NCBI GenBank assembly: GCA_001579985.1
Contig: LRSR01014302.1
Span: forward strand, 1 to 42,517
DNA from: Hypsibius dujardini
Taxonomy: Eukaryota; Tardigrada; Eutardigrada; Parachela; Hypsibiidae
Reading direction: 5' to 3'
DNA length: 42,517 nt
In this document: piece by piece, positions 1-9,611 of the stretch
Layout: the number at the start of each line of letters is the position of its first letter
Numbering within the stretch: position 1 is the first letter of the stretch
The notes under the pieces: model-generated
What the model was told of the DNA's origin: nothing
The model's database searches: none
The model's input: the letters and a program-made list of their open reading frames with translations, nothing else
Program-made: the position numbers and the translations under genes

Positions 1-569
1 GTTCCCGTTTCTAGTTTTTCAGTGCAAATATCTATAAAATAAGCCTATTTGTTGCCTGAGTTGAGAATCTAGAGTTGAACAATACTAAGATACAGCATGT
101 GAAAAACCTTCCCTAATATCGGATGGACAAGTTATCGACAGGCCTGGTTCTCTCAATCGGTCAATTTAGGCTCTGAAGTGATACTTTTCTAATAGGCCAT
201 CGACAAACGTTCAGGAAAGTACGAAAAGTGCATAGGAAGACCAATCACAGTGACCAAGAAGAATACTTTTTTCGTCCGAGGAAAATAAAATGGTCACCTT
301 TTTTGGGTACAGCTGCATGGAGTGGCTGACTGCTTTTTCTTCATTGTTTGAACGCTAACTTTTCCTAAATTGATTCACCTTCGTTTAAGCTAACCAGAAG
401 GACATGATCAGTTGCGCACAGTTCCTCTGACAACCGATCGCGCGTGTCCACGTGGTAGTGAATCACCCTGTATATATATGTCCCGCCAACTGTTACACCG
501 ATACATACAGTTACATAGTTACGTATAAGTTACTAATAAGTTACGTAAAGAATGTATGGTATATCTTAT
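1..569. other. Flank downstream of the GPCR gene, no gene seen
   Basis: This stretch lies beyond the stop codon of the minus-strand GPCR, so its right part is probably 3' UTR. Short open frames at 452-691 and 552-902 have no recognisable protein similarity and overlap the GPCR last exon on the opposite strand. I see no clear poly(A) signal for the GPCR here and no repeat worth naming. Confidence 0.5.
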
Positions 570-3171
570 TCACACAAAAATATTTCGAAGAACCGAGAAA
601 TGGGGAGTTTGCCTTACGGTGTTACAGCAGTCGCTCAGCCAAAAGATCAACATCATCCCCAGAAGCACCATGGGATAGGGTGCCCGCCTGATGTCTCGTA
701 CCAGGTAGAAGAAGGACGTCAGAGGAACCCAGCAGGCCAGAAAGACCACATAGGTCATGCCCATCATTTTCGCGACCTGAAATATTGTAACTTTGCTATT
801 AGTTCGTTTATTAAAATTAGAAACATTAATGCAGTAACACAAGGAATTGTAATGAATTGCTATTATCATTTTCAAGTGAATCAAAATTCACGAAAGTTTT
901 AAGCTCAACCTTCGGAAATACTGAAGTACTTTCCATCGTGTAATCCATTCTTATTCTTTTATACACTGTATCCTGTGATTTTCACTGAACTAATACCCCC
1001 GTGAAAATGGGTAATTTTCTATGGGTGAGGCCGTGAGGACTATGCTCAAAACCCGCCATAACCTTTTGCTATGCTTACAGCCCCACGATCTTTTTGCGTA
1101 TCAATTGCTATACCACGATCTTTTCTATGGACACAATTATTTCCCGAAAATAGCCAAACAGTTTAACCTTAAAATAATAATTTTTTTCATAAAATTCAAA
1201 TTCAGAACTAGCAAGTAGTATATGTTGTTTGAATGCACGGTTTCTTTAGAGAACTGTTAAAAGCCAACAGCGAGATTAGTCAACTAAATTTTTTAATCAA
1301 ATTTAATCAATTACTAATGATTCTTAGTTTAGTTTCTTTTTGTAACTCAAACGATTACTTTTCAGTGCTAAATTTTAATTGACTTGGATTTTTCAATTTT
1401 TAGTTCTTGTAGTTTTTACCATTGAAACTTTTAGTACAGTAGCAGTTTAGCATTTTCTGTAAATAAAACAACTAAAGCAAAGAAATTACTAAATGTTTTA
1501 GTTTTTTAATTCGGTTGGTTTTTGCCATCCCTAGTCTGCCAACTCCAAGCTGTAATGGGGTTTCCAAAAACAGGTTGTGTTTAGAGGAAATATTGTACCA
1601 AATCTTTGGCGAAAAATGTTGTGGGCAAAGACATTAAAATGGTTGTGTGGGTTGTGGTGTGTTAAGAACATATCCCTCACTTTTTTATAATTTAATAGGA
1701 GTTATTTCATTGACTCTGACTTATCAACTTCTTCAATCTGACTTATTATTTAAATCAAAATTATTTCCCTGTGAACTTACCTGAAGACTTCGCTCTTTCC
1801 GTTCTGAATTTCGAACCGATCGTTGGGCATTCCCCTCGATCCCGACCTGCCGGAGGCGACTGTCCGCCAGTTTGAGGTGAACAAAGATACCCAAGTAACA
1901 GCAGAAAATGACCACAGTCGGAACATAAACGGTACTGGCTGATATGATGAAGGACAGTTCACGACTGCCGAGATATCCCGCCCAACTACACTGTCCAAAG
2001 GGGCTGCCGTGGGTGAAGCGACCGTCGACTTCGGCGAGCGGTAGGGCGAACAGGATAACCGGGAGGATCCAGCAGTAAACGGTCATCAAGATACCCGCCT
2101 TCAGACTGCTCAAAATGTGAAATTTCCGCGGTAAAACGATAGTGATGAAACGATTGATGGCAATCATGCAGCAGTGCAGGGGCTGCAGGTAATACGTTAT
2201 CATCAAGATGTACCTATAAGTATTTATTTTTAAGATTATAAATATATATACGGTAAGAGCAATAATAATAACATACGGTAGTGAAGTGCAGACTTGCAAT
2301 ATTTACTCTGCGCTTCAATATAATTACCGGTACAGCATGGTTTTCGTTAAAAATAATTAGTTGGATTCGATAAATTTAGATACAACAAGACTAGCACATC
2401 GCAAAAGCAGAGACTCATTTCATTTCGCATTCTGACAAGGAAAGAAATTACCAGATTTACATTAGAAGTTTCACAACTTACCTTGACTACTAAGAATATC
2501 TTAATTAAAAAAAGTTCAAAATTGGTGAAAATATCGCGATTGATCATATTCGAGTTTTAGATAAGTATTTTTAATAAGTGTTTATTAAGTTTAATAGTTT
2601 CTGATAAAAATAAATATTATTAATAACAAGAAAAGTGTTAAAATAAGCTTTAAATAAGTTTCTTGATAAGTGTTCTTAGATAAGTGGTTTTAATAAGTCT
2701 TTTTTTAGGTAAGTATATTTTAAATAAGAGCTTTTTCCTTTCAGCATAACTTTGCTCTATTTGCAGTACTTAAATCCTAATATGTCACATTAATTAACTG
2801 GACTTTAGTTAAACGTACCCAGTGGTACGGCAGTAAGTCAGTGAATTCCATGGATAAACCGGGGCCAGGACGAAGTTCAGTACTTGATGGGGATGGACAA
2901 AAAGCGTGCCAATAAGATCGGCCACAGTCAAACTGGCGATTAAAACTTGAATGCCAGACTTCCACCAACGAGAGCGAACGATTACAGCCATTGTAAGGAT
3001 ATTGCCTACTGCCCCAACGTAGAGCACTGGCAGAGCTAATCCAATCCATATACGGAGTTCCGTTTGGTAGACCACACCAAGGGCGTACCTTGAAGAGGTC
3101 GTGGTATTGGAAGGAACAGACGAGCTAGTTTCGTTATACCCAGCGGAGAAGTTGAGAATGGTTAACGCCAT
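570..3171 (-). CDS. Class A (rhodopsin-like) G protein-coupled receptor, 330 aa, three exons
   Basis: Exons (minus): 3171-2819, 2213-1781, 776-570; 993 nt in total, phases consistent. The ATG at 3171 has a good context (A at -3, G at +4) and no upstream in-frame ATG was seen. The N-terminus carries three N-glycosylation sequons (N7, N13, N22). TM1 spans about 41-65 with the GN motif at 56-57; TM2 has LTVAD. C114 is the likely TM3 disulfide cysteine. The end of TM3 reads N138-R139-F140 instead of DRY. TM6 has C277-W-V-P280. TM7 lacks NPxxY and reads T319-P-H-F-S, with an arginine (R317) inside the helix. The cytoplasmic tail is only a few residues. The NRF motif and loop style recall the Moody/Tre1-like orphan group, which is an inference. 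Ligand unknown; plasma-membrane signalling receptor by family. Introns span 777-1780 and 2214-2818 and are AT-rich without genes. Confidence 0.86.
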
Positions 3172-4322
3172 TTCTGCTTTGATGATGTGGAAGAAATTGT
3201 CGAGCACACAGAAAGAGGGCTATATATATATAAAGAATCAAGTTTATATAAAATACATATATATTCTATTTTGAATATGTATTTTATCGCATATCATTAT
3301 TATTATTATTATTATATTCTATATATATATATAAGAACCAACTATGTATATAGACAAAGAAGCACTTTTTAATCGCGGTAATAATTAACCACGGCAATGA
3401 ACGGTTAACGTTGACGACCTACTGTACTCGTACAGACTCTGGAATTTTCTGCTGCTGAAAATAATAGCACAAAATAAGTAAAAAATATGTTCCAGCGGAA
3501 GAGCGACGAGAGTAATTAGTCCTTCCAATGAACTCACCGTTTCCGTGCAAAGCAACGCGAAAGTATTGGGGATGTAATATTTTTTGCTGTTGACTTGAAT
3601 ATCTTCAATTGGGAATTGAGGGTTATTAAGTACTCCCGCCGTCGAATGTAATTACGCAAATTGCTGATAACCCCCAGGGCCACTGTACTGTAGGGTCATC
3701 GTTGAGTTAATAGCATCGGCTTCCTAGGGGGTGAAATATAATGATTTGACTGATGTGCTATATACGTATTGGTGCGATTTAAAGGTCAATCTCGAAGAAA
3801 AACACTACGGGGGTTCTTTAGTTGCTTTCGGCTGGGAGTGCTTGACGCATTGCGCATATGACACTACTTCCAATAATGAAATCTTGCGACGGAAGAACTG
3901 GCATCAAAGCATTATGACTGGTGTTTAGTTGGTGATGGTCCACGGACCCGAAACCGACACTCATCAGCGGTGTGTGTCAGCCAGCAAAAGGGGGGCAGCC
4001 TCCCCCCCCGTTCCCCGCCCCCAAAATAGGGAGAATTTATTTGTTTCGATAATAAGTGTCTTTTGGCAGAAATGACACCTCTTTACGTAATTTGTGCAAC
4101 TACCCTAGCACAACACTACGTACGAACAGAGTACTATACAGACACATTGTGCTGAAGCGAACACGATGTCTTAACTTGCAGAACAAGAGGAACCCGTATC
4201 AGCTTTTTGCTGTTTGCTGTTATCGCGTTCGTAATGCAGATTCGCAGCTGTTTTGAGTGTTAAACACAGTACACCGCGTCACCGCCGGATGTGATATTGC
4301 TTCTCAAACATTATCTCTGGGC
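3172..4322. other. Divergent intergenic region between the GPCR (minus) and PLPBP (plus)
   Basis: About 1.15 kb holding both 5' flanks. Near 3220-3330 it is AT-rich, with TATATA runs and an (ATT)n run at about 3295-3314. Short open frames at 3731-3928 and 4056-4256 show no family similarity and probably lie in promoter or 5' UTR of PLPBP. A G/C-rich block at 3990-4020 is described separately. Confidence 0.6.
3990..4020. promoter_or_regulatory. G-run/C-run block with hairpin potential upstream of PLPBP
   Basis: Six G, a six-base spacer and eight C in succession, followed by further C-rich sequence resembling GC boxes. The G and C runs can pair. It lies about 300 bp before the PLPBP ATG, so a core-promoter role is possible but unproven. 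Confidence 0.3.
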
Positions 4323-4804
4323 ATGTTGAAAGTTATGGCTGAGTCCTTGCCGAAATCTCTGCAGATCGTGCGTGATCGGATGGTTGTCGCTGTTACCAGT
4401 CGCAAAACGGTGAGAAGAGTTGCAAGACGTTCCTTTTAAAACGGTCCATCACAATTCTTGCTCAAGTATTCCTCGATTGTATCCGCAAAACAGATTTCCA
4501 AAGCTCCGCTTCTCGTGGCAGTGAGCAAGACCAAGCCGGTTGAGTTAATTCTGGAGGCGTACGCGGCGGGACAACGCCATTTTGGCGAAAATTACGTGAG
4601 TACAAAATTCTACTAATATCAAATGGAAGTCGGCAAACTAAGCAATCAATCAATCATCCCAATTGATTGGTGTGTTGCGGCGATAATGATGCTGCAAGCA
4701 ATCAATCAATCGATTAATCAGAGGATTTCTTTACAGTATTTGACTTGTGCTTTGTGCCAACAACCAATCAATCAATCAATTGTCCCAATTGATTGGTGTT
4801 TGCG

Positions 4805-4840
<36 letters not shown>

Positions 4841-7800
4841 CAATCAATTAATCGCAGCATTTCTTAATTTGACCTGTGCTTGTGTGTTGACCAATCAATC
4901 AATTTGCCATTAATTTCAATTTGCCCCATTAAATTTCAATTTGCCCACAGCATAGATTTTGCCCACAAAAACACCAAAAAATGTTTCGCCTCGCTCCTAG
5001 GTAGCTTTCCGAATTTTGGATGAAATATTTGAATAGACACATGCGCCGCAGGCAAAATTTTTTAGAAACAAGATATTATTAATATACTTCTCAATAAAAT
5101 GAAATTAAGCTATAAACCTCGTATGATAGGGATTTGTCCAGTACTTTACTGCCACGATTATTATGGTCGGTTTTTACACCCAGGCAGCACACTCGGACTG
5201 TCTGTGTTGGGTAAACGCCAACTCATGACAGAGGCGCGTTTGACGGAGGCGGGGCTTAACTGACTGTTATAATCGTGGCACTACAGTACCAGCACTACGA
5301 AAGATAAACGAAAAATTTTCGCTGCAGGCGAATTTCGTTTTCATCACGGATTTCTCAGTAACTAATACTATGCTTAATACTATAATAATATATTAATACT
5401 TTTTAAATATGAAACACTTGTGCCGCAGGCGATTTTTTATTCATCTATACATAATTAACCCACCAAAATTAAAATAGCTATAAAATATTCTAAGCTACGT
5501 TAGACAACATGAAAATGTCCATTATTTTGTGATTGCAATAATCCTTAATCATTGAGTTACGGAATCTATTGCTAGTGATATTAACAGCAAAAATTTAGAA
5601 TATGTAAACTATTTTACGTTTTGGTTTTTTCGTTCTTCAATCGATGTTCCTCTACTCTATTCTCCAAGGATGATTGAAGAATATTGAGGAACATTGAAGA
5701 ATGAAAAAGCTGGTTTGAAGAACAAAAAAGCTGGGTCCATGCTCCATCGTACTCAGCTTTTTAACTTTTCGTTTCGACGTACTCAAGTTTTCGTACCATT
5801 GCTCACGAAAGAACTTTATGAAGGGCAAGTTCGTGAAAAACATTCCTGAGGATAGTAAGGAAACATTTTTGGAGCCTGGTTCATGAGAAATGCTCACGAA
5901 TGTTGAGTCATAAAAAAAGCATTGAATGTAGTAGGGTGGTCTACTCTAAATTCGGTTTGATTCGTGGAGTGGCTTACATTACCACATGCATTGCAATGGC
6001 AAGCCATTAGGACGAAAATTGAAGATTTGGGTGAAAGTGGTAGATTGATTGGTTGATAGCTGACAATCGTACCGGATGCATGGTTAGGGCTATCCAGTTA
6101 GATTAATTTATTGATTGATCGTTGAAAATTTAAATATAGGGTTTTTTGAAGTTTTTGACGTACTCAAGTTTTCTTGAGTATTGCTCGCGAAAGAACTTTG
6201 TGAAGGGCAAGAAACAATTCCTGAGCATACTCAGGAAACATTCTATGGGAGTTTGGTTCCTGAGAAAATGCCACGAATGTTCAGTGATAAAACAGTATTC
6301 TTTGCGACGATAATAATATAGCAATCGATCGATCAATCAATCAATCAATCACAGCATTTCTTTATTTGACCTGTGCTGGTGGCAACAACTAATTAATCAA
6401 TGGGTCGGGTCTTAGTGAATAAAGTGAATAATTCTTGTTGCAGATTCAAGAGCTCTTCCTGAAAGCCAAGGACCCCAAGGTAGGTTCCTTGTGTTTTTGT
6501 GGTGACAATTTTAGCCCGAAATTTAAAAAATGTTGGTCTAAAATGGTGCAGATTGTCTCTGAATGCCCGGACATTCGGTGGCACTTCATCGGACATCTCC
6601 AGACGAATAAATGCACCAAAACTGCTGGTACGCATACATGATGTCCTACGTAGCATTTGTTTTGCAATAGGATTGTTTGGATAAAATTAAACTTTTTTTA
6701 AGTCAGTCGCGTGTTTGATTTCAATTGCAACTGTTTCATTTGAATTAAAAAATATATACGTTTAGCCAGTTCAGGAATATATTTAGAATTATCTTAATAT
6801 TTTAAATAATTTTAAATGTTTGAATCGTAATAATTCACCCATAAACTGAGTTAATGAAATGACATTTTGGTTCATAAGCATTGAACAAAGTTAAATAATC
6901 TAGTTTATTTTAGTATATTTTAGTTAGTTGTTATAGAATAATTGCAATATTCGTATATGCGCCACCTATAATGCAGCCGTAAAATTTAATTTTTTGGCAG
7001 GTATCAGAAATGTTTGGCTCTTCGAGTCAATTGACACGACAAAACTGGCAAGTACGCTGAACGCCAGTATTTTAAAGTCCGATGCTACGCGGCGGCTCAA
7101 TGTCATGCTGCAAGTCAATACCAGCCGGGAGCCTAGTAAGTTTTATCAAGCATTTCGTCATTGAGTGACGATTATGAATTATGACTATTATTGCATGTTT
7201 TAATGACAGACAAGTATGGATTCCAACCGGAAGCTGTGGTGGAAGCTGCGCGGTTTGTGACGGACAAGTGCCCCGCATTGAGGCTGACCGGACTGATGAC
7301 TATCGGCGCGGTGGAACACAGCGTAGACACTCGCCCAAATCCTGATTTTCTGGTATGAAAAGTCTGAAGTCGCAGTCCTGCATTTCTTCGAACACGGCTG
7401 AAAACAGTGCCAATTCTTGTTGGTTCTTCGCTGTTGGCTGATTGTGCGATTGATCATACAGACCCACATATAGTGCGCACTGCATAGTACTCACTTGTTA
7501 AGGAAGGCCGGAAACCCTTGATTGGCTGGTTCATTGAAATGGGCCGTGCGCAGTCATGTCTGCAATGCGCATTCGCAAAATGCACGATTGTGCGCATTGC
7601 ACAACCACAACATTGAGAACAGTTTGAAAAATATCTCTGGTTCGCCATCATCCCTCGCGGATTTCCACCGCAAATTTTCAGGTAACCCCTGCTGTCCTCA
7701 GCAAATTAAATTTTCTAAATTCAATTCTCCTGCAGAAAATGCTCTCTAACTGGACCCTCGGAGTGGTGGCGGGTGTAACGGCCGCCGTCGGCTACTGCGT

Positions 7801-9137
7801 CTACTTCGACCACAAACGACGCAGCGACCCACAGTTTCGTCAGAAAGTCCTCGCCCGTCGCGCTCGCGCCACCCAAGCCGCCAACCGCGCGTCCGGCATG
7901 CCCGACCCCTCCGATGCGGAAGCCGTCCAGCGGTACTTTATGATGCAGCTGCAGCGCGGAGAGGCCTGTCTGATGAACGGCATGCTGGAGGAATCCATCA
8001 CCCACTTTTGTAACGCCGTTCGCGCGTCCGGTTCGCCCAGTCAAATCCTTCGAATCCTCTCGGAATCCTTGCCACCGCAGGTATTTAACCTGATTGTTAA
8101 GCGCTTGTCGGAGGATCCGGAGTCGCATGTCTCCATGCAGCCATCGTCACGGGGAGCAGTTCCACCCCCAATGCGCGGAGCTGGTGGAAGTGGATTTCCT
8201 GGATTGGAATTGGAAGTGGATGAGAGTGGCGATGGGCTTGGTCGGCGCGGCAGCGGCTTTGCTGGTCAAGGGAGTGGAGCGACGGTCACACTGGTGGATG
8301 ATGAGTTGGAATGATCTTCTTGCCGGCACTGGACGTTGTCTGATTCATTTTGAGTTAACTATTGAGCAAAAATTTTCTTGCTTTGCTTCTGGGGTGATTT
8401 GTGCTGTTAACGAAATTCGTGCAGCGGAGTTCGCTTTGAACCGTATGCCTTCATGTGTTTTAAGTGTTGTTTTTCGTTCTGCTGCAATTAAATTACTGCA
8501 TCTGCTGGCGAGTAACGATTTAGGCGGCGTATGTGGTGCAGTAGTAGAGCATCTCAAAAATTGCGACACTGTTGTCAGTCGTGTCGTGTCTTGCTGTGGA
8601 CAAACAGTCAAGTACTACACTACTAACTGTTTGTCGGTCCCTAATTCTCATTTCCAGTCTGTCGATTCACTTCTGGATTCTTATGTCTGTCTGAGTGACG
8701 GTAGTGACTACCTGTCAGTTTGTCTGTCTTGTCGATTTCTCTGTCGATCTGTCTGTTTGTCTGCTTGTGAAGCTTCGTGACACTCTTCATTTCTGCAGTG
8801 TCTGTTCAATCGTCTGAATTGTCTGTTCTGTCCGCCTGGCTGATATCCGCTATTTCCAAGTGAGAATACGAAACCGAGTCTCGCTCAAATTCAAACAGCT
8901 GTTTTCCTCTTGTTCTTTCAGGTCCTGAAGGAACTTCAGTCCCAAGTCTGCGAGCAACTGAATCTCCCTTCCGATGCCCTGGACCTGAGCATGGGCATGT
9001 CCAGTGATTTCGAGCACGCCATCGAGATGGGCAGCACCGAAGTCCGAGTCGGAAGTCTCATCTTTGGCAGTCGCGTTTACAAAGCGGTCGCCAATAACGA
9101 CTCATCTGGCGACGAGAAGGAGGAACAACCCAAATGA
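4323..9137 (+). CDS. PLPBP: PLP homeostasis protein (YggS/PROSC family), 264 aa, seven exons
   Basis: Exons: 4323-4409, 4494-4595, 6444-6479, 6552-6627, 7001-7135, 7210-7352, 8922-9137; 795 nt with all phases consistent. It binds pyridoxal 5'-phosphate without known catalysis and helps control cellular PLP supply. The joined protein follows the family over its length: VAVSKTKP with the PLP-binding lysine at about K41, FGENY at the end of exon 2, WHFIGHLQ in exon 4, LTGLMTIG in exon 6, then SMGMSSDF (216-223) and [13 protein letters not shown] (230-242), which contact the phosphate in family structures. Length is close to the human protein. The ATG at 4323 is the first in frame; a second at 4335 (reading MAES, with G at -3 and +4) is an alternative start. 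Exon 3 is only 36 nt. Intron 2 (1.85 kb) is full of repeats, and intron 6 (7353-8921) contains the TOMM20 gene on the same strand. Confidence 0.95.
4638..4905. repeat. About 130 bp tandem module rich in CAAT and AAT microsatellites
   Basis: Two imperfect head-to-tail units in PLPBP intron 2. Each has CAAT runs, a CCCAATTGATTGG palindromic segment, a GCGATAATAAT stretch and a trailing block resembling TTTCTTtA..TTGACcTGTGCTT. The second unit carries an (AAT)n run at about 4807-4840. A third copy of the module lies at 6297-6400. Confidence 0.75.
5141..5289. mobile_element. Small foldback element, MITE-like
   Basis: A 149 bp segment bounded by inverted repeats of about 23 bp. The left arm reads GTACTTTACTGCCACGATTA; the reverse complement of the right arm differs at only a few positions. 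The interior is unrelated to the flanks. I cannot define a target-site duplication. It lies in PLPBP intron 2. Confidence 0.5.
5776..5914. repeat. Copy 1 of a dispersed direct repeat of about 138 bp
   Basis: It begins GACGTACTCAAGTTTTC and includes GAAAGAACTTTaTGAAGGGCAAG and an ACGAATGTT block before an A-rich end. The same order of blocks recurs at 6157-6293 in the same orientation, at roughly 75-80% identity by eye. It may be the remnant of an insertion family. Confidence 0.7.
6157..6293. repeat. Copy 2 of the dispersed direct repeat
   Basis: Same orientation and block order as 5776-5914, with small indels. It is followed directly by the third copy of the CAAT/AAT module, as if the two repeat types travel together. 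Confidence 0.7.
6297..6400. repeat. Third copy of the CAAT/AAT module
   Basis: It repeats the GCGAtAATAAT, CAAT run, CAGCATTTCTTtAtTTGACCTGTGCT order seen at 4638-4905, about 1.4 kb further into PLPBP intron 2. It ends close to the 36 nt exon 3 acceptor at 6443. Confidence 0.7.
7474..7596 (+). promoter_or_regulatory. Cluster of four TGCGCA sites upstream of TOMM20
   Basis: TGCGCA occurs at 7474-7479, 7547-7552, 7566-7571 and 7591-7596, all inside PLPBP intron 6 and within 270 bp of the TOMM20 ATG. TGCGCA is the half-site of the NRF-1 consensus YGCGCAYGCGCR, and vertebrate TOMM20 is known to be under nuclear respiratory factor control. That these sites act here is an inference. Confidence 0.4.
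7682..7735 (+). other. TOMM20: Possible 54 nt 5' UTR intron of TOMM20
   Basis: A donor-like CAG|GTAACC is followed by a pyrimidine-rich tract and the acceptor CTCCTGCAG, which ends three bases before the ATG. The length is close to the shortest coding intron in the window (56 bp in myosin V). A transcript is needed to confirm it. Confidence 0.45.
7739..8314 (+). CDS. TOMM20: TOM20, mitochondrial outer-membrane import receptor, 191 aa, uninterrupted CDS
   Basis: TOM20 recognises presequences of mitochondrial precursor proteins as part of the TOM complex. An N-terminal membrane anchor (about residues 4-21) is followed by [14 protein letters not shown], nearly the human sequence, then a basic linker and the single TPR-like receptor domain ([26 protein letters not shown]). 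The C-terminus ends in acidic DDELE, like DDVE in vertebrates. Human TOM20 has about 145 residues. The extra length is mainly a Gly/Ser/Pro-rich insertion around 140-185 before the acidic end. The coding sequence has no intron and lies wholly inside PLPBP intron 6 on the same strand, so it needs its own promoter and poly(A) site or release from the PLPBP pre-mRNA. No AATAAA was seen shortly downstream. Confidence 0.93.
   Translation: MLSNWTLGVVAGVTAAVGYCVYFDHKRRSDPQFRQKVLARRARATQAANRASGMPDPSDAEAVQRYFMMQLQRGEACLMNGMLEESITHFCNAVRASGSPSQILRILSESLPPQVFNLIVKRLSEDPESHVSMQPSSRGAVPPPMRGAGGSGFPGLELEVDESGDGLGRRGSGFAGQGSGATVTLVDDELE
8626..8842 (+). repeat. Degenerate CTGT tract, PLPBP intron 6
   Basis: TCTG/CTGT words are interspersed with TTTG and CGAT variants downstream of TOMM20 and stop about 80 bp before the last PLPBP acceptor. 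CTGT lies on the PLPBP sense strand. Confidence 0.8.
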
Positions 9138-9611
9138 GCCTCGCAAAGACCCTTTATTTATTCTGTTAAGAGACACACACGTGCTACTTCTGCAATAGTG
9201 AAAAATTCCGCGCAGTTCACATCGACTGGAGTCGTACAAAATCACATCTAAGAATGTTAGAAACTTGCAACCAAGAAAGAAAAACATTTTTAGAAACAAG
9301 TAGGATATGCTGATTCAGTGAGGCGATATAAAAATAAACAAAAAGGGAGGATAAACTAATGCACAATGGCAGAGAGTGCAATGGCTTATTTGCAGTGCCG
9401 TTGGTTGCCTCCAAGAAGAAAAAACAACTGCATTTTCTTTGGTGGATAAAGTAGCTGGGTGGAAAAGATTTGTGTGCAAATAAACACTAATATTTTCAAC
9501 CGGGTATCCGTGTATCAACGTCATCACCCAGAAGATCCCCTCGTATGGCGTGACAGTGGCGAACAGATCCAACAAACATTCGGACCGAAAGGAAAGGAAA
9601 TGCGGACCGGA
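9138..9611. other. Convergent 3' ends of PLPBP (plus) and GOLGA7 (minus)
   Basis: AATAAA at 9333-9338 is a plausible PLPBP poly(A) signal about 195 bp after its stop. On the minus strand two overlapping AATAAA motifs at 9153-9162 are the nearest signals for GOLGA7. If both are used, the 3' UTRs overlap by some 200 bp. Open frames here have no family match. Confidence 0.5.

Noticed and set aside
2581-2740. AT-rich run of ATAAGT words in GPCR intron 1
   Set aside because: TAAGT-type words recur irregularly but without fixed period. Although they resemble donors, no exon lies next to them, so I treat this as low-complexity intron.
4638-4905. CAAT-rich repeat considered as a CRISPR-like array
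   Set aside because: Units are imperfect, with no uniform repeat and unique spacer structure, and the setting is an animal intron.
8094-8780. 228-codon open frame overlapping TOMM20 and running into the CTGT tract
   Set aside because: Its first third is a shifted frame of the TOM20 gene and its last part is the repeat read as Cys-Leu-Ser-Val, with no family similarity.
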